Part shown: in pieces, positions 45,416 through 57,929 of the stretch
Layout: each line of letters begins with the position of its first letter
Position numbering within the stretch: position 1 is the first letter of the stretch
Source of the DNA: Diphasiastrum complanatum
Taxonomy: Eukaryota > Streptophyta > Lycopodiopsida > Lycopodiales > Lycopodiaceae
Assembly: GCA_029204225.1 (NCBI GenBank)
Contig: CM055095.1
Span: forward strand, 38,090,597 to 38,154,596
Length of the DNA: 64,000 bases
Direction: 5' to 3'
Translations under genes and position numbers: made by a program
Notes under the pieces: generated by a model
What the model saw: only the letters and a program-made list of their open reading frames with translations
Databases searched by the model: none
Told to the model about the DNA's origin: nothing

Positions 45416-46918
45416 TTAATCTGAATCCATGAATGCCTTGACCCTTAAACTTAGTTCTGCACAAAACTTTTTGTGTGCATCCAAGCTTAATGCTTTAGTA
45501 AAAATATTGTTGTCATATTTTGTGTTCCAACAGTACAACAATCTGACCTCTTTGTTGAAAACTTCGCTTCTGACATAGTGATACTTGAGTTCAATGTGCT
45601 TACTCCTAGAATGAAATCTAGGGTTGGTTGACAAGGCAATGGCACTTTGATTATCACAAAAAAATAATGTCAGAGCGTATTGATTCAAACTGATATTTGA
45701 AAGTAAGTTTCTCAACTAAATTGCTTTCTTTGTAGCTTGTGAGGTTGCGATATACTCTGATTCTGTAGAAGATAGAGCTATAAAATATTGCTTGTGATTG
45801 TTCCAGAAAATAGGACCATTGTTGAGGAAGAATGTAAATCTAGAAGTGGATTTATGAGTGTCTACATCTCCTGACCAACTTGCATCTGTGAAACCAATGA
45901 GTAAATTGAGTTTGTCATTGTCGAATGCTCCATAACAAATGCAAAAGTCCATAGTAGCTCAAAGATATCTCATGACTCTATTAAGAGCCTTCCAATGTGT
46001 CATACCAGGGTTAGTTATATATTGACTTAGAGAGTTGACTGCAAAAGCTATGTCTGGTCTGGTACAGATCATTGCGTATATAAGAGATCCTATTATCGAA
46101 TGATAAGGATACTCACGCATCTGCTCCTTCTCTTCGATTGTTTAGGGACACTGGTCCTTTGACAATTTGAGACCTGGTTCCATTGCAATTAATCAGATTA
46201 TATCGGACTAACATATTGTAGATGTACTTCTGCTGAGTAATGTAGATCAACTTTCGATTTCTGTCTCTGTGGATTTGAATACCAAGGCAAAAATGGGCTT
46301 CGTCCATATCGGTCATGTCGAATTCAGAAGATAACATTGTCTTGTCTTCTTTTATCAGATCAATATTGTTGTCGAAGAGCAATGTGTCGTCCACGTACAA
46401 AGTGATAATGATAAAAGACTGTTGCACTGTCTTGAAGTAAACATTTGAATCTGAAGAGCTAGTGTGTAACCGTGATCAATAAGAAAAATATTGATCTTTT
46501 GAAACCATGCTCGAGTAGATTGCTTCAAGCCATAAAGTGCCTTATGGAGTTTGCATACATAATTGTGTTTACCTTCGATATATAACCTTTGGGTTGCACC
46601 ATGTAAATGTTTTCTTCAATAACTCCATCGAGATATGTTGTCTGTACATCCATTTGATGTATTTCCAAATCTGCTGCAGCGACAAATGATAATAAAAGTC
46701 GAATAAAAAAATGCTTGACTACTTGACTACTTGACTGAAGGTCTCAATGTAATCGACGTTGTATACCTGAGAAAATCCTCTGACGACAAGTCGTGCTTTT
46801 CTTCTGTCGATGCTTCCATCTACTTTGTACTTGACTTTGAAAATCCCATTAAAATCAACTACGTTTTTGCTAGCAGGTAATTCGCCAATCGTCCATGTCT
46901 GGTTCTTGATAAGAGATG
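45416..46918 (-). pseudogene. Copia F reverse transcriptase and RNase H, broken
   Basis: The minus strand from 46,905 reads SLIKNQTWTIGELPASKNV (RT entry), RRKARLVVRGFSQV, LEIHQMDVQTTYLDGVIEEN, then after breaks IITLYVDDTLLFDNN (catalytic YVDD at about 46,400), HFCLGIQIHRDRN and YITQQKYIYNML. RNase H follows: LLIGFTDASWSGDVDTHKST, IALSSTESEYIATSQATKKA and FFCDNQSAIALSTNPRFHSR, ending at 45,416. Stops and frameshifts near 46,110, 45,950 and 46,430 split it. Gag, protease and integrase are missing: RT abuts LTR-like DNA at 46,919. Confidence 0.88.
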
Positions 46919-48082
46919 TGTCGGAAATAGGTGAGTAATGGAATGCAGAATTTTCCTACTTCCAATGCATGACTACGCCTATCAAAAATTGAACAAAGCA
47001 GTAGTAATGGAAATCACGTTCAATCTTTAGCAACTAACTTTTGCTAGATACTTAGTGATACATAGCCAAACATAAAGTATTGAATTCTCAGACAATTTCT
47101 ATCAGTTTCAAAAGCAATAGAGAGATGCATGCATTCTGACACAAATTGAATGCAGTAAATCGTATTGATTGAGGAAAACAAGATCGGATGCTAATGAGTG
47201 CAAGACAATAACGGATAGAAATTGCACACTCTAAAGCTGTCTCTGAGTAACCGAGAATAAGTCTAAAATAAACAACTCTATTGATAAGCAGTAGCGCAAT
47301 AGCAACTCTGAATCTCTAAAAGACTGAGCTAGAATGCTCAAGAGAGTTCAAGCTTGAAAGCTTGATAGAGAGCCAACAACAATACTTTCTGATTGTGAAT
47401 GATCTGCTTGATGAGAGTGTAGGAAGCGTCATGTCAACTCCTTCACAATTCACAATGTTGATCTATTGCTTGATCATTGATAATGAGATGTATGAACAAC
47501 TGATTTATACTAAGTAATTAGGTCGTCAAATGCGATTGCCAATTGGCTGGTGTCCGTTGGCATTCATCCAATTCTTCTCAGAAGTTACTTGCTGATAAGC
47601 GATTTTGAGTTGATTAGAGATTGCTATTGCGCTTATTGCTTATCAGCATTGCGCTTAGTTCAGACTTTTATTTAGTCACTCAGAGATAACTTTGAGTACA
47701 CGGCTTTGATCTGCAAACTTGTGGTACTCATTTACATCTGTTTTGTTTCATACTGAATCAACACTGTTTTTTATTGCATTCAGGTTTGTCTCAGAATGTA
47801 TGCGTTTCTATAATTCTTCGCGACAAATTATTTGTCTGATAATTCAATGCTAAATGTTTCGCTACGTAATCATTGTAGTACTAATGACTTCAAAGTTAGT
47901 TACTATAAGATCGAACATGATTTCTATCACTATTGTTTTGTTCGAAATCGATAGGCATAGTCATGCATAGAGAAAGAGGAAGATAGTTTATTTCGCTATG
48001 CATGATAAGTTTTCTTTCTTGTCATTCGAATTTTTTTTATTCGATTCTTTTCAACCTATCTTTTGCACACCTCTTTCCAACA
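46919..48082 (-). repeat. Copia F-family LTR (long form)
   Basis: Starts TGTCGGAAATAGGTGAG and ends CTTTCCAACA, about 1.16 kb. Its first half matches the LTR at 53,231 (CCTATCAAAAATTGAACAAA, GAAATCACGTTCAAT, CCAAACATAAAG) and its middle matches 44,803-45,408. It would be the 5' LTR of copia F if the interior between it and RT was deleted. The unequal length and missing primer site leave open a separate insertion. Confidence 0.65.
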
Positions 48083-48890
48083 CTTCATACCTTCAGAATC
48101 CTTCCCTACAATACAATTGATTAGAATAATTTCTGTGCAGATGTTAACATGTAAATCCAGGTTAGGGATCTGAAATTCAGTACAAATAATAAAGTATGCC
48201 GCAAACACACAGACACCAGGTTAAGTTACAATAGAATTCAAAGTGTGTTGGATCAACGATAAGAAGTATTGCTGTAACAGACAAGAAAGAGCAGTAGCAA
48301 AGGCAAGCGAAGGCTGGCAGAACTCTCTCTCTTCTCTATTGATAGACAGTCATTTGCGTAAATACAATGGAGCAGCGTTGCTCTCTATATACAGATGCGA
48401 ACACGGCTAGGGCGTCGCTTATCAGCTGTCAAAAACCAGTTGGCAACAGTTGTGTGTCATTCCGAAATGATACGAGGACTTTAATACAATGAAGTTTTAA
48501 AGTGAAATAGGCCCTGAATGCATTTAGACCTTATCACATATTTACATGTTACAAAAATTGAAAAATTGACCCAATTAATTGGATAATGTGGAAATGTGGC
48601 CTCCACACAGCTCCCTGCTCATGTTGTTGTTGTTGTTTTTGATGCTACTGTTGCTACTGTTGTCAACGATTCACCCAGGCCGACATAACACAAAGAGATC
48701 AGACACCAGAGCCAGAATCATCGGCCTTGTTTAATTCCTTATCCCCTGCAGCTCAACAAGCCATATGTACATAAGAAATGCAGATGTTGTGAGCTAGGGT
48801 TGACAACAAAGTTGCCAAAATCCAGGGCAGAATGAGAAATTGAAAAAGAAAATGACAAAGTTGTTGTCTCAGCTCAACACCATCGAGTAG
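48083..48890. other. Non-coding DNA between repeats
   Basis: No gene seen. CAGCAGCGTTGC-like words, a TATATACAG motif near 48,394 and a TTGTTGTTGTTGTTTTTG run near 48,622 are present. Possibly LTR or leader of the adjoining decayed element. Confidence 0.35.
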
Positions 48891-50398
48891 AGCAACAAGA
48901 AATTTGAGATCACATTGCGCAAGACACATGATTATTCACTGTCTCTTCAGTCCGAATTGGACAAGAGCAAGGAAGAAATAAGTGCCGCACAAAAGCACAT
49001 ATCAACAATTGATGCAGAACGAAAGGCTCTAAATAACAAAGTAGAATTCTACCAGAAGAAGAGTGAGGACCTGCAGCAGCAACTCGACAATGAGAAGGTG
49101 GCTCAAATAAGTGCTAAGACAATGTTTCATTGCTGCACCGACTCCGGCACCATCAAAGTCGATGCTAGAAAGTGGCAGCAAGCACAGACTTTTCTGCGGG
49201 ATTCTTTCCGCAAAGAGCACCTTCGGCCTCTGTATGAAGAGAAGTACAAGTTCGAAGAAGAGCTAATCAACCTCAAAGAGCTTACCGAAGCCAGTTGTCT
49301 TGGAGTTTGGATGCACATGTCGAATACACTCATGTAGTTAAGAATATTGAAGAGCTTATGTAGAGGTGGCTACTTTGCGAAAAGGCAAGAACATATAAAC
49401 TGCATACTCTGACAACACGCCGATTCTCAACAGCGTAGGTGTGGAGGCGCATGAAGAATTCAAAAACTCTGTAGCCAAGAAGTTGAAGAGGCCCTGCAGA
49501 GCGAGATGAAGGATGCAATCTATGTGAAGGAGCTAAAAGTAGAGGCAAATCCTACAAACACCCAGAAAGCCAAACGAACCCGGTCCACCAAGTCCAAGAA
49601 ATGAGACAAGGTACTTGTGACCGAATTCAAATTTTTTTTTAATAAAGTTCGAATTTGGTTGACGCTGCAATTTCACATTGAGTTGCGATGGAATGTAAAC
49701 TATTCTTTTTTGCCAATCATAATGGGTTATTCATGGTCAGATTGGAAAACCCTCTGGGACAAACAAGATTTTTTATGACTTTGAAATAAGCTCGATCTTG
49801 AGCATAAAGGGTGCCTCTGTTGAGAAAATTTTTGGTTATTTCTTTTGGTAGTGTAGAATTGTATATAGGATGTACATTAATGTATGTCTTATACTTATTT
49901 AAAACAAAAAGAGATGGAATTCTTTTATTACTACGATTGATTATTGGCGGTATTATTGCCAATTCGATCTCTACAAGCCAAATAAAAAATAATATTTTGC
50001 ACGGTTCGACATAGAGAACCTTCTGCAAGACGTGGATGTGTCCTACCCAAAACTTTGGAGCTTATACATCGAATGGGAGGAAAACTACCACCTGCACTAT
50101 GAGAATATAGCCTGCAACCTCAAGGACAAGAGAGTCCACAAAGATCACAAAAAGTTCATTACATATTCAGTGAACGATGGACTCGACAAATTTTATTGCC
50201 AAGGTGCTTGAAGCAATGCAGAGAGCCTTTACCTCAACGACTCTTTTCTGAGGATCAATTCTGAGTTGTCGATCCTACCACGAAGGGGGGGGGGATCCAT
50301 TATGAAATGCATGAAGAAATATCTTTCGAAGCTTTTGAAGTTGTTGCTGATCTAGACTGTTCGCGAGGACACTTCACATTTGAGGAGGGAGATATGTA
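48891..50398 (+). pseudogene. Unrecognised decayed coding region ending at an LTR-like boundary
   Basis: I do not recognise the protein. The clearest frame (ATG at 48,915 to 49,337) is a charged coiled coil (LDKSKEEISAAQKHISTI, KALNNKVEFYQKKSEDLQQQ), then WQQAQTFLRDSFRKEHLRPL and EEKYKFEEELINLKEL. Pieces in other frames continue it: EEALQSEMKDAIYVKELKVE, a basic end KAKRTRSTKSKK (stop near 49,604), DVSYPKLWSLYIEWEENYHL near 50,035, and EAFEVVADLDCSRGHFTFEE near 50,330, closed by TAA at 50,398. A purine tract overlaps this end and LTR-like DNA follows, suggesting a retroelement-borne ORF. About 49,720-50,010 looks like foreign DNA inserted within it. Confidence 0.5.
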
Positions 50399-51400
50399 AT
50401 ACCCTATTACATGCACTTATTTCGTGAATTATTATTATTGTGATGCAAAAGCCAATCAATCCATTCATATGATGAAGACAATATCCGAATAAGAAATATC
50501 TAATGGACGCAACAACGATAATCTTATTCAACGATATATCAAAGGAAAGATATGCAACTAAATGAATCTAAAGGAAGGACTATTAAATGAAGGGCAGTTA
50601 TGAAACGACACACACCTTAAAAAGAAGGCTAACCCTAAAAGAGAATATTCTTGATGATTCAGATTATTTGCACCTCATGTAAACGTTGCAACCTTCCACG
50701 TGCTCGTTTCTCATTGGAACAAAGCCATGTGACTAGGATGCCACATAAGACTTGTACACTTGTAATTTTTTAATTGGTTAGAATTAGTTAAGTAAATATA
50801 AATAAGAACTAACATATCAGTTGTTAAGAGATGTGTATGTTCGCACTTGACCATCTATATGTACTCCACAAACGTTTCATTGTAATTATCGAGTTTTTAG
50901 GAGGACATAGAGAGTCTTGAGTCTACGCTATCTGTTTGCTGAGTGCTTCTGTCCTTAATAGTTGATTGTCTCGCTTGTCAAATTTGGCATGTGTTTGTTT
51001 ACTCTGGTCAGACAATACTTCTAGCCTCGATACTATCGTAAGTATTCAACCTTGTCTTGAACTAATCGGTTGTTTAATTGCTTGTGTAATTGAGCTATCG
51101 ATTATTCTGAACTTAACTGTGATCATGGCATTTAAAATCACTATTTAATTTCCACTGTTGAATGTTTGTACTTACATATCCTAAAGAATTCACTATGTTG
51201 TTGTAAATCGGTATTGATTGAAGTTTACTTATGGATACAACATTGTAAATTTGAGATCGATCGTTTGGTTGAATGAGTGAAAGTCTATTGTTGAGGATGG
51301 ATTGTCGGATCTCGTTTACATTGCTCTGAGACATTCGTGAGCTTCTCTGTATTAGATTTACTGATGCAACAGTGCATTTATTGTTTGACAAACTTAGTTA
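50395..51400 (+). repeat. Probable LTR starting TGTAATACCC
   Basis: GAGGAGGGAGATA, a purine tract, precedes TGTAATACCCTATTACATGC, a form common for plant LTR starts. An AAATATAAATAAG motif near 50,797 may be its TATA region. The downstream end is not defined and no partner LTR was found, so length is uncertain. Confidence 0.5.
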
Positions 51401-52201
51401 GGTGCACAGACCGATATATCGACCTGGCCCATAAGTCAGATGTTCTTTCCCAGTAATGAAATACGTACGATATGAGAATTGTCGGGTAGTAGAAATTGTG
51501 TTGGATGGTTGCAGACTATGATGAACAAATTCATGTATATGTGGTCTTCATTCTCACAACCTTCACTCCACACTCGATGGGCATTCCCTTATGGCTCGAC
51601 AAAATTGTCTCTTAACAACCATATTACCAAGTTCAAAGGTCACTAAAAAATCCATTTCCAGATAGAGTAGCATTGGTATTTTTCAAAGCTAGTTCGTTTC
51701 TCCAGTTTAAAAAGTGTTTGCTAATTTTGTTTTTGATGTTCACATTCCATCATTTTATAAAAAAAGTGAGAACCTCATTTTTTGTTTTGAATTTCAAATT
51801 TTATGCTTTTTGAAAAAATTGATTGAAGCCTTAAAATTTTCATCTTTCGTCAAAGAAATAGGACCACACTTTTTGTCATTAATTTTTTATTTTCATTTAG
51901 AGAAATTGATATAACTTGATCTAAAATCAAGACTAAAATTAATGTTTTCTCTAACGCTAGGATTTAGGGTATTTTTGGCCACATGTGTAAATACTAGTTC
52001 CACCTCTTGATTGAATTAGGTATAAATATTTTATAAGGGCTCATGAGTATACTAATTATTATTAACGACTATTCTCCAGTAGTTTGGCCATGGTGTGCAT
52101 GCATAAGACATGTGAGAGGTTGTAAGATAGTCATTGAGAAAGAAAGTCATAGTGTTAAAAGCGAAAAAACAAAACAAAACAAAACATCATTTTGGTATTT
52201 T

Positions 52202-52288
<87 letters not shown>

Positions 52289-53230
52289 ACGAAACACCAT
52301 TCCTCTTGCTTAAGCAAGACCAAACCTTTGAAATGTTTATTTATAAACCAACAAGGCAAAATATAGCTGAAAAGCATATAGTACTAAAAATTCACCATAA
52401 AGCAAAAGCTATTTCAAGACATCCAGCTGGTACCTATCACCATCCCACCACACAAAATCGCGCAAGTTAGCACAGTGAGAAAGACAGGTGGCAACGTTGA
52501 TGTCAATTGTTATCCATGTACAAAATCAATTTAGCAACTTAACAGCTTAAAGCATTTAATGAAATAATATAGTCCAATCTTCCCTACTTAAAGTGATTAG
52601 TAGTGATAGGTGACACCATATCCTTACCGTATCAAGGCATTCCTATTTTGATCAGTCTTATGGTATTGGTCCTTATCCATCTATGAAATTAAAGCATACG
52701 TACTCGCAAATATGGGATAGCGTGGATTAGTACTGGGGTATGGGGGCAAATCCATGCCATACTAATACCTGAACCTATCGTATAAAACGTAGGTAATGCA
52801 CCGTTTTTGTAACCCTTGAGCATATCCATGCTTTCCAAGAGCCCGCCAGCTATCACTCTGTTTCATACATTACTGATTGTGTCTTAAAAGTAAAGCAGTA
52901 CTTGTGTGCGCTTATACTTGGCCAAGCATTTTATCCTAACACTTGTAATAGGATTAGGGCAAATCCATGCCATTCTAGTCCCCATGAGTGTCAATCTCTT
53001 GCACAACTTCATTTGCATTAAGAGCATCTAGGTTATCAATAATTGTTCCATTGGTTTTTACCTATCTAAATGGGCAAAAACTGAAGAACAATTATACATG
53101 TTGTCTTATTTAGTGAGGTATGATTAAAAAACAGAAATTAGACTGGTCGTTTCTATTTCCAAATGTAGGTAAGGTAGGAACATTTTTCTACTCTCTATCA
53201 TCGTCTTACAATGTCCATTTGTTTAGATAT
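51401..53230. other. Intergenic DNA with a (GA)n tract
   Basis: No coding region supported. A T-rich stretch at 51,700-51,910 and an AAACAAAACAAAACAAAAC run at 52,168-52,186 precede the GA tract. Nothing else recognised. Confidence 0.4.
52204..52285 (+). repeat. (GA)n microsatellite
   Basis: About 41 GA units. Confidence 0.95.
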
Positions 53231-54196
53231 TGTTAGAAAGAGGTGATGAGATGAGAGAGAAAATAATTCGACAAAGTCGAAGTAAGTGAGCGTGGCGAAA
53301 GAAACTTTCTTTCCTGTGCATGACTATGCCTATCAATATTGAACAAAAAGTAGTGATAGAAATCACGTTCAATCCCTAGCAACTAACTTTGAAATCGCTA
53401 ACAACTAAGTGATTGCGTAGCCAAACATAAAGCATTGAATTATCAGACAAATAATAGAGATTATTAGCTACAAAAGAATTATAGAGATGCATGCATATTG
53501 ATATGATATTGAATGCAATAAAATATAGATTGATTCAGTGATAAATAAATCAGAATGGAAATGAGCACAAAGGAATTGCGGATCAAAGTCGTGTGCTTTG
53601 AGCTATCTCTGAGTAACTGTAACTCTATATGAATTAAGCACTTCCGCTAATAAGTAGTAAGCGCACTAGAAAACTCTAAAGAACTGAGCTAGAATGCTCA
53701 AGAGTGTTCAAGCTTGAAAGCTTGAGAGAGATGTTAACTATGCTTCATTATCAATTGCTTGCTACTGATCTATTAGTGTAGAAGTATGAACAACTATTTA
53801 TACTAATAGATTAGGTTGTCAATTGTGACATCCAATTGGCTGTTATGTGTTGGCACTCGTCCAGTTAGGACTTCCTGGAAATTCACTTCTTGATAATTAA
53901 TGCAAGATGGTGGCTTAAATAAAACTGAATGTTAATTGCCGCTCTGCATAAATGAACTATTTTTTGTGATAGCCAAAAAATGCAAAAAATGCGAAGGACC
54001 AGAAGTCTTCTAAGTGGCCGAAGTGGTCACAGTCTTTGAAGTCTTCGAAGTGGCCAAAGTGATGATAACCACCTGTGAACCATTTTCAAGTAGTGTTGTA
54101 GACTGTATAAAAACACGAAGAAAAATACAGGTCTGGATGATCAATTGGATGAAGATTAAAAGTCGATTAGTTGATTAGTAGGAGAATAATCCAACA
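53231..54196 (-). repeat. LTR of copia G
   Basis: TGTTAGAAAGAGGTGATGAG...AATAATCCAACA, 966 bp, followed by CTCCCCCTTAATCTG, the complement of the polypurine tract, exactly as at 45,408. Same family as the LTRs at 44,803 and 46,919, minus orientation. Confidence 0.8.
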
Positions 54197-54713
54197 CTCC
54201 CCCTTAATCTGAATCCATGTATGCTTGGACCTTCAAACTTAGTTCTACACAAAACTTTCCGTGTGCATCCAAGCTTAATGCTTTGGTAAAAATGTCTGCT
54301 GTCATATCTTGCATTCGACAATATTACAAGTTAAATGTGCTTATTGCTGGGATTCGACAGGTGGATCAACCTTCAATGCCTGTTGCAACAAAATGTAGCA
54401 AAATGAAATCCTTAGTGCATGAAACTTAGTAATCAGACCAACTTTGAAGTCTTTGAAGTCTGTCCTACTTGATTGATCACAACTTCTAAGTTGCTGGATC
54501 GACTGAATCGATTCACTAGCCATGCACAAATTACCTTGATTACAAAATTTACTTTGCGGAAGCATTGTATCAAATGAAGTATCAGAGCAAAAAATTGAGC
54601 AGTGTTACAAGTCATATAAAACGATTTAATCTACAAAACAATTAATCTGCTAGTACGAAGCACTCTAAACATGAATGAAAATGAGCATTCAAGACGACAT
54701 TCACAACTTAGAT
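54197..54713 (-). pseudogene. Copia G pol tail, short remnant
   Basis: Up to about 54,340 the sequence parallels the RNase H end of copia F at 45,416-45,540 (for example TGTGTGCATCCAAGCTTAATGCTTTGGTAAAAAT, within the 20-base match limit only partly quoted here: GTGTGCATCCAAGCTTAATG). Beyond that it diverges, with no domain recognised to 54,713. Confidence 0.6.
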
Positions 54714-55378
54714 TGTTGGAATAGGAATGATTCGGTCGTGAAGAGAATACAGTCTGAATGCTGAATAGAGTCGCGATAATACTTTGTAATAACAGAGAAG
54801 AAGATCAAATCTATTGCGCTCTGATTCAGTGTTCATGGAGCTTAACTGTAGCAACTGATAAGTAGCTATATATATACACATGGCTAACCAATTACAAGAA
54901 TGATTAATGTGTGATTTACAAACATGATTAAGGCACTACGTGTTGTTGGCAGTCACACTCGAACAATATCTGATTCAGTTGGAGAATCTGTCTGGCTATG
55001 ACAAATGTACTGGTGAGCCGCCAAATTGATGACATCGATGCCTTGATCAGACGTCGAAGTCGATGATGTGAAAGTTGAGGACTTCCTAGCTTGCCTTGAG
55101 TAGACGTCCAATGTCGAGGAAGTCTATGACGTGGAAGTCGAGGACCTTTTGCTTCTCTTTGATCTGACGTCAAAGTTGGAGACTTTGATGTCGATGACGT
55201 AGAAGTCGAAGACTTTGATGTGGAGGCAAGGCTCAAAACCATTTGTCAAGAAATGTCAATGCAGACTGTCATCGACTTTTCTTGTATTTCTGCAGACTGT
55301 AATAATATTTATAACAACAAACTCGAATGGATCTAGATTAGTAGAGAGAGAGATAGGGATGGAGAGAATAGAAATCCA
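54714..55378 (-). repeat. 3' LTR of copia H
   Basis: TGTTGGAATAGGAATGATTC...GAAATCCA, 665 bp with TG...CA ends. Directly beyond it a C12 run (55,381-55,392) is the complement of a G-rich polypurine tract, and the copia RNase H end follows. It contains several GACGTCGAAGTC-like words between 55,040 and 55,220 in a loose tandem arrangement. Confidence 0.78.
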
Positions 55379-55392
55379 ATCCCCCCCCCCCT

Positions 55393-56083
55393 AATCTGGA
55401 TCCTTGAATGCCTTGATTTGTGAATTCAAGATAACACAAAAATTCTTGTGTGCTTCCTGATTCAATCCCTTTGTAAATATGTCAGCTGCCATGTACTGGG
55501 TTCTACAAAATTTTAGACTCACCTCCTTGTTGAGTATCATGCTCCTTGTATAGTGATATATGATTTCGATGTGCTTACTTCTAGAATGAAATCTAGGATT
55601 GATAGATAATGTAATAGCACTCTGATTATTAGATTGTATTACCGTTGGAGCAAACTATTTGAGACCAATATCAGACAATAAATTCCTCAACCAGATTGCC
55701 TCTTTGGTAGCTTGAGAGGCTGCAATGTATTCAGATTTCGTGGAAGACATCGCAATGGAGATTTGCTTTCGACTGTTCCAAGATATTGGACCAGTGTTGA
55801 GCAGAAAAACATATCCAGAAGTTGATTTTCTAGTGTCGATATCACCTGCCCAATTTGCATATGTATATCCATGAAGAGTATGGATATCGGATGGATATCC
55901 ATCACCATAGCAAATGCAGAGGCTCGTACAGACCTGATTACTCTGAAAAGAGCTTTCCAATGGATCATGCCAGGATTGGTCGTGGATAGCACTATATTCT
56001 CTACGATTGTGCCATTGCATGTGGTGGAATGGCGCCCTCGTACAATGTGCATGTTCTCTCATACAAGCAATGCCCTCATGCAA
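55393..56083 (-). pseudogene. Copia H RNase H
   Basis: The minus strand reads YTYANWAGDIDTRKSTSGYV, NTGPISWNSRKQISIAMSST, KSEYIAASQATKEAIWLRNL, then after a break SAITLSINPRFHSRSKHIEI and YMAADIFTKGLNQEAHKNF, the full order of copia RNase H. It stops near the LTR. RT and everything upstream are missing: beyond about 55,990 the copia match fades. Confidence 0.85.
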
Positions 56084-57067
56084 TCAACTCATCTTTTCAA
56101 CTTACATGTGTTATATTTCTTATGCTCAGCCTTAACAAACCATTCAAGTAATGAGCATCCTGAAAATAGCTAAAGGCCGACAACATATATCGGACCTTCG
56201 CATTTTTCCAAAACTTCATTTTTTCTTAAAACATTTTCGTTTTAAGGCACCTTTGCCTTTTTTGCAATTTTCGCACTTTCAGAAAGAAGCGACACTATCA
56301 GGAAAAAGCGACACTGTTGAAAAAAAGCGACACTGTGACCAAATTTCATTTTAAAGGCACTGTCGGGTTTTTCGTATTTTTGCACCTTCGAGAAAAATGC
56401 GACACTGTGACCAAAAATCCATTTTAAAGGCATTGTCGGATTTTTCGCATTTTTTACACCCTAAAAAAAATTCGACATTGTGACCAATTTTTAATTAAAG
56501 GCATTGTCGGGTTTTTCGCATTTCTCTGCCTTTGCTTTAAAGGCACCTTCGAGATTTTCGCACCTTCGGGATTTACATGCTTTCTTTGTTCAAGGGCACC
56601 TTCGCGTTTTTCGGGTTTTTCCAATAGTGGCGGACTGACGTCGCCAACTTATCATCAATCCTAAAAACAACTGGACTGCTAAATATCCCAAGGGCGGTTA
56701 CCCACTTTGTACATATACAAAGACTGGCATATATAGCATTCAATGCTTGTAAGATAATTATTGAAGACACTTGTAAATATATATACTAGTTGAATCAAGC
56801 AATGTAAGTGTTATTTTAACATTATAATCAGATTTCTTCTGTAGCCAGTGTTATCACGCTCAGCAAGCTGAAGTTATCACTTCAAGCCATTGTACTCGCT
56901 GTTGATATTAATCAGAGTGCGATTTTTGTCTCACGACTGTATTGTTCATTTGTGCAATTTTGTATGAATGATTCATTTTGAATATCTCTACTGCTAACTG
57001 TTGCATTTCCGTTCCTACACGCCTACGCTCAAGCTTTCGTTGCTAGTCATCCCCACACTTTATGACA
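56084..57067 (+). repeat. LTR region of copia C with a tandem repeat
   Basis: Ends ..CCCCACACTTTATGACA directly before a primer-binding site, so the right part is the 5' LTR of the following copia element. A TATATATAC motif near 56,776 may be its promoter. The start of the LTR is not resolved; the tandem repeat at 56,328-56,538 may belong to it. Confidence 0.55.
56328..56538 (+). repeat. Tandem repeat, about 71-bp unit, three copies
   Basis: Units begin near 56,328, 56,399 and 56,473 with GCGACACTGTGACCAAA or a variant, continue AAAGGCAYTGTCGGRTTTTT and end in CGCATTTTT. Unit length falls from 71-74 to 66 bp. Shorter related words extend from 56,200 to 56,620. Confidence 0.85.
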
Positions 57068-57079
57068 TGGTATCAGAGA
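57068..57079 (+). other. Primer-binding site of copia C
   Basis: TGGTATCAGAGA directly after a CA-ending LTR. The last base differs from the usual C of TGGTATCAGAGC. Confidence 0.85.
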
Positions 57080-57214
57080 GGGCATTTCAGTAATTTGCAT
57101 TTCTACTGCGGATTATTAGTCTTGTTTCTACCAAGACGTCTCTCTAGCAAACGCGCAACCAACAATGTTCCGACAATCGTTGTTTCTACCAACGATCTCG
57201 CTCAACCAGAATAA

Positions 57215-57840
57215 ATCCATCATCTAGTTCATCTCTCATTGAGAAACTCGATGGAGATAACAATTACCATCTCTAAAAATTCAAGATGAAGGTTATACTA
57301 CTAGCCAAAGAACTGTGGGACATCGTTGATGGCACATAGCTCAAACCAAAAGGTGGTGCAGCCAGCATCACCAAGTGGAGACTGAGAGATGGCAAAGCAT
57401 TTGCCATGATCACCCTCAACATCAAGGATACTCAGATCAACCACATACGTGTTGTTCAAACTGCTAAGAATGCATGGGACATCTTAGCAACTCTCTACGA
57501 TATCAAGATTGTTACTTCTAAGTTACACTTCAGGAATTTGGACTCAAGTGCATCACAACACATGACTCACCATCGACATTGGTTCCATGACTACAAGTCA
57601 TACACCCATCCTATAGTTGTGCAACTTGGAGACAACTCGACTCATACTATCGAGGGTGTAGGAACAATCAACAATGAATTCCAGAAAGGTGATGTAATGT
57701 TTTTGTCCAATGTTCTTCACATTCCAGATCTACCAAAAACCTGCTCTCAGTTAGCAGAATCACAAATTCGGGCCAAAGGGTCGAATTCAATAGACAGGGC
57801 TACACTATTTTTGACGAATCTAGGAAAGTTATTGCTTTAA
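57215..57840 (+). pseudogene. Copia C gag fused to protease by deletion
   Basis: Gag words (LIEKLDGDNNYHL, ILLAKELWDIVDGT, ASITKWRLRDGKAFAMITLN) lead into an open frame from 57,406: ITLNIKDTQINHIRVVQTAK, NAWDILATLYDIKIVTSKLH. The frame passes without a break to LDSSASQHMTHHRHWFHDYK, the copia protease, where the active-site DSG is DSS. The gag C-terminus and zinc knuckle have been removed by an in-frame deletion. Frame ends at 57,840. Confidence 0.8.
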
Positions 57841-57929
57841 GTAGAAGGTGTGGCAATCTGTACAAAATCAGTCACTCCTATTCTACAAGTAGTCAAGCTC
57901 TTTTTACTTCAACTTCTTAATCAACTGAG

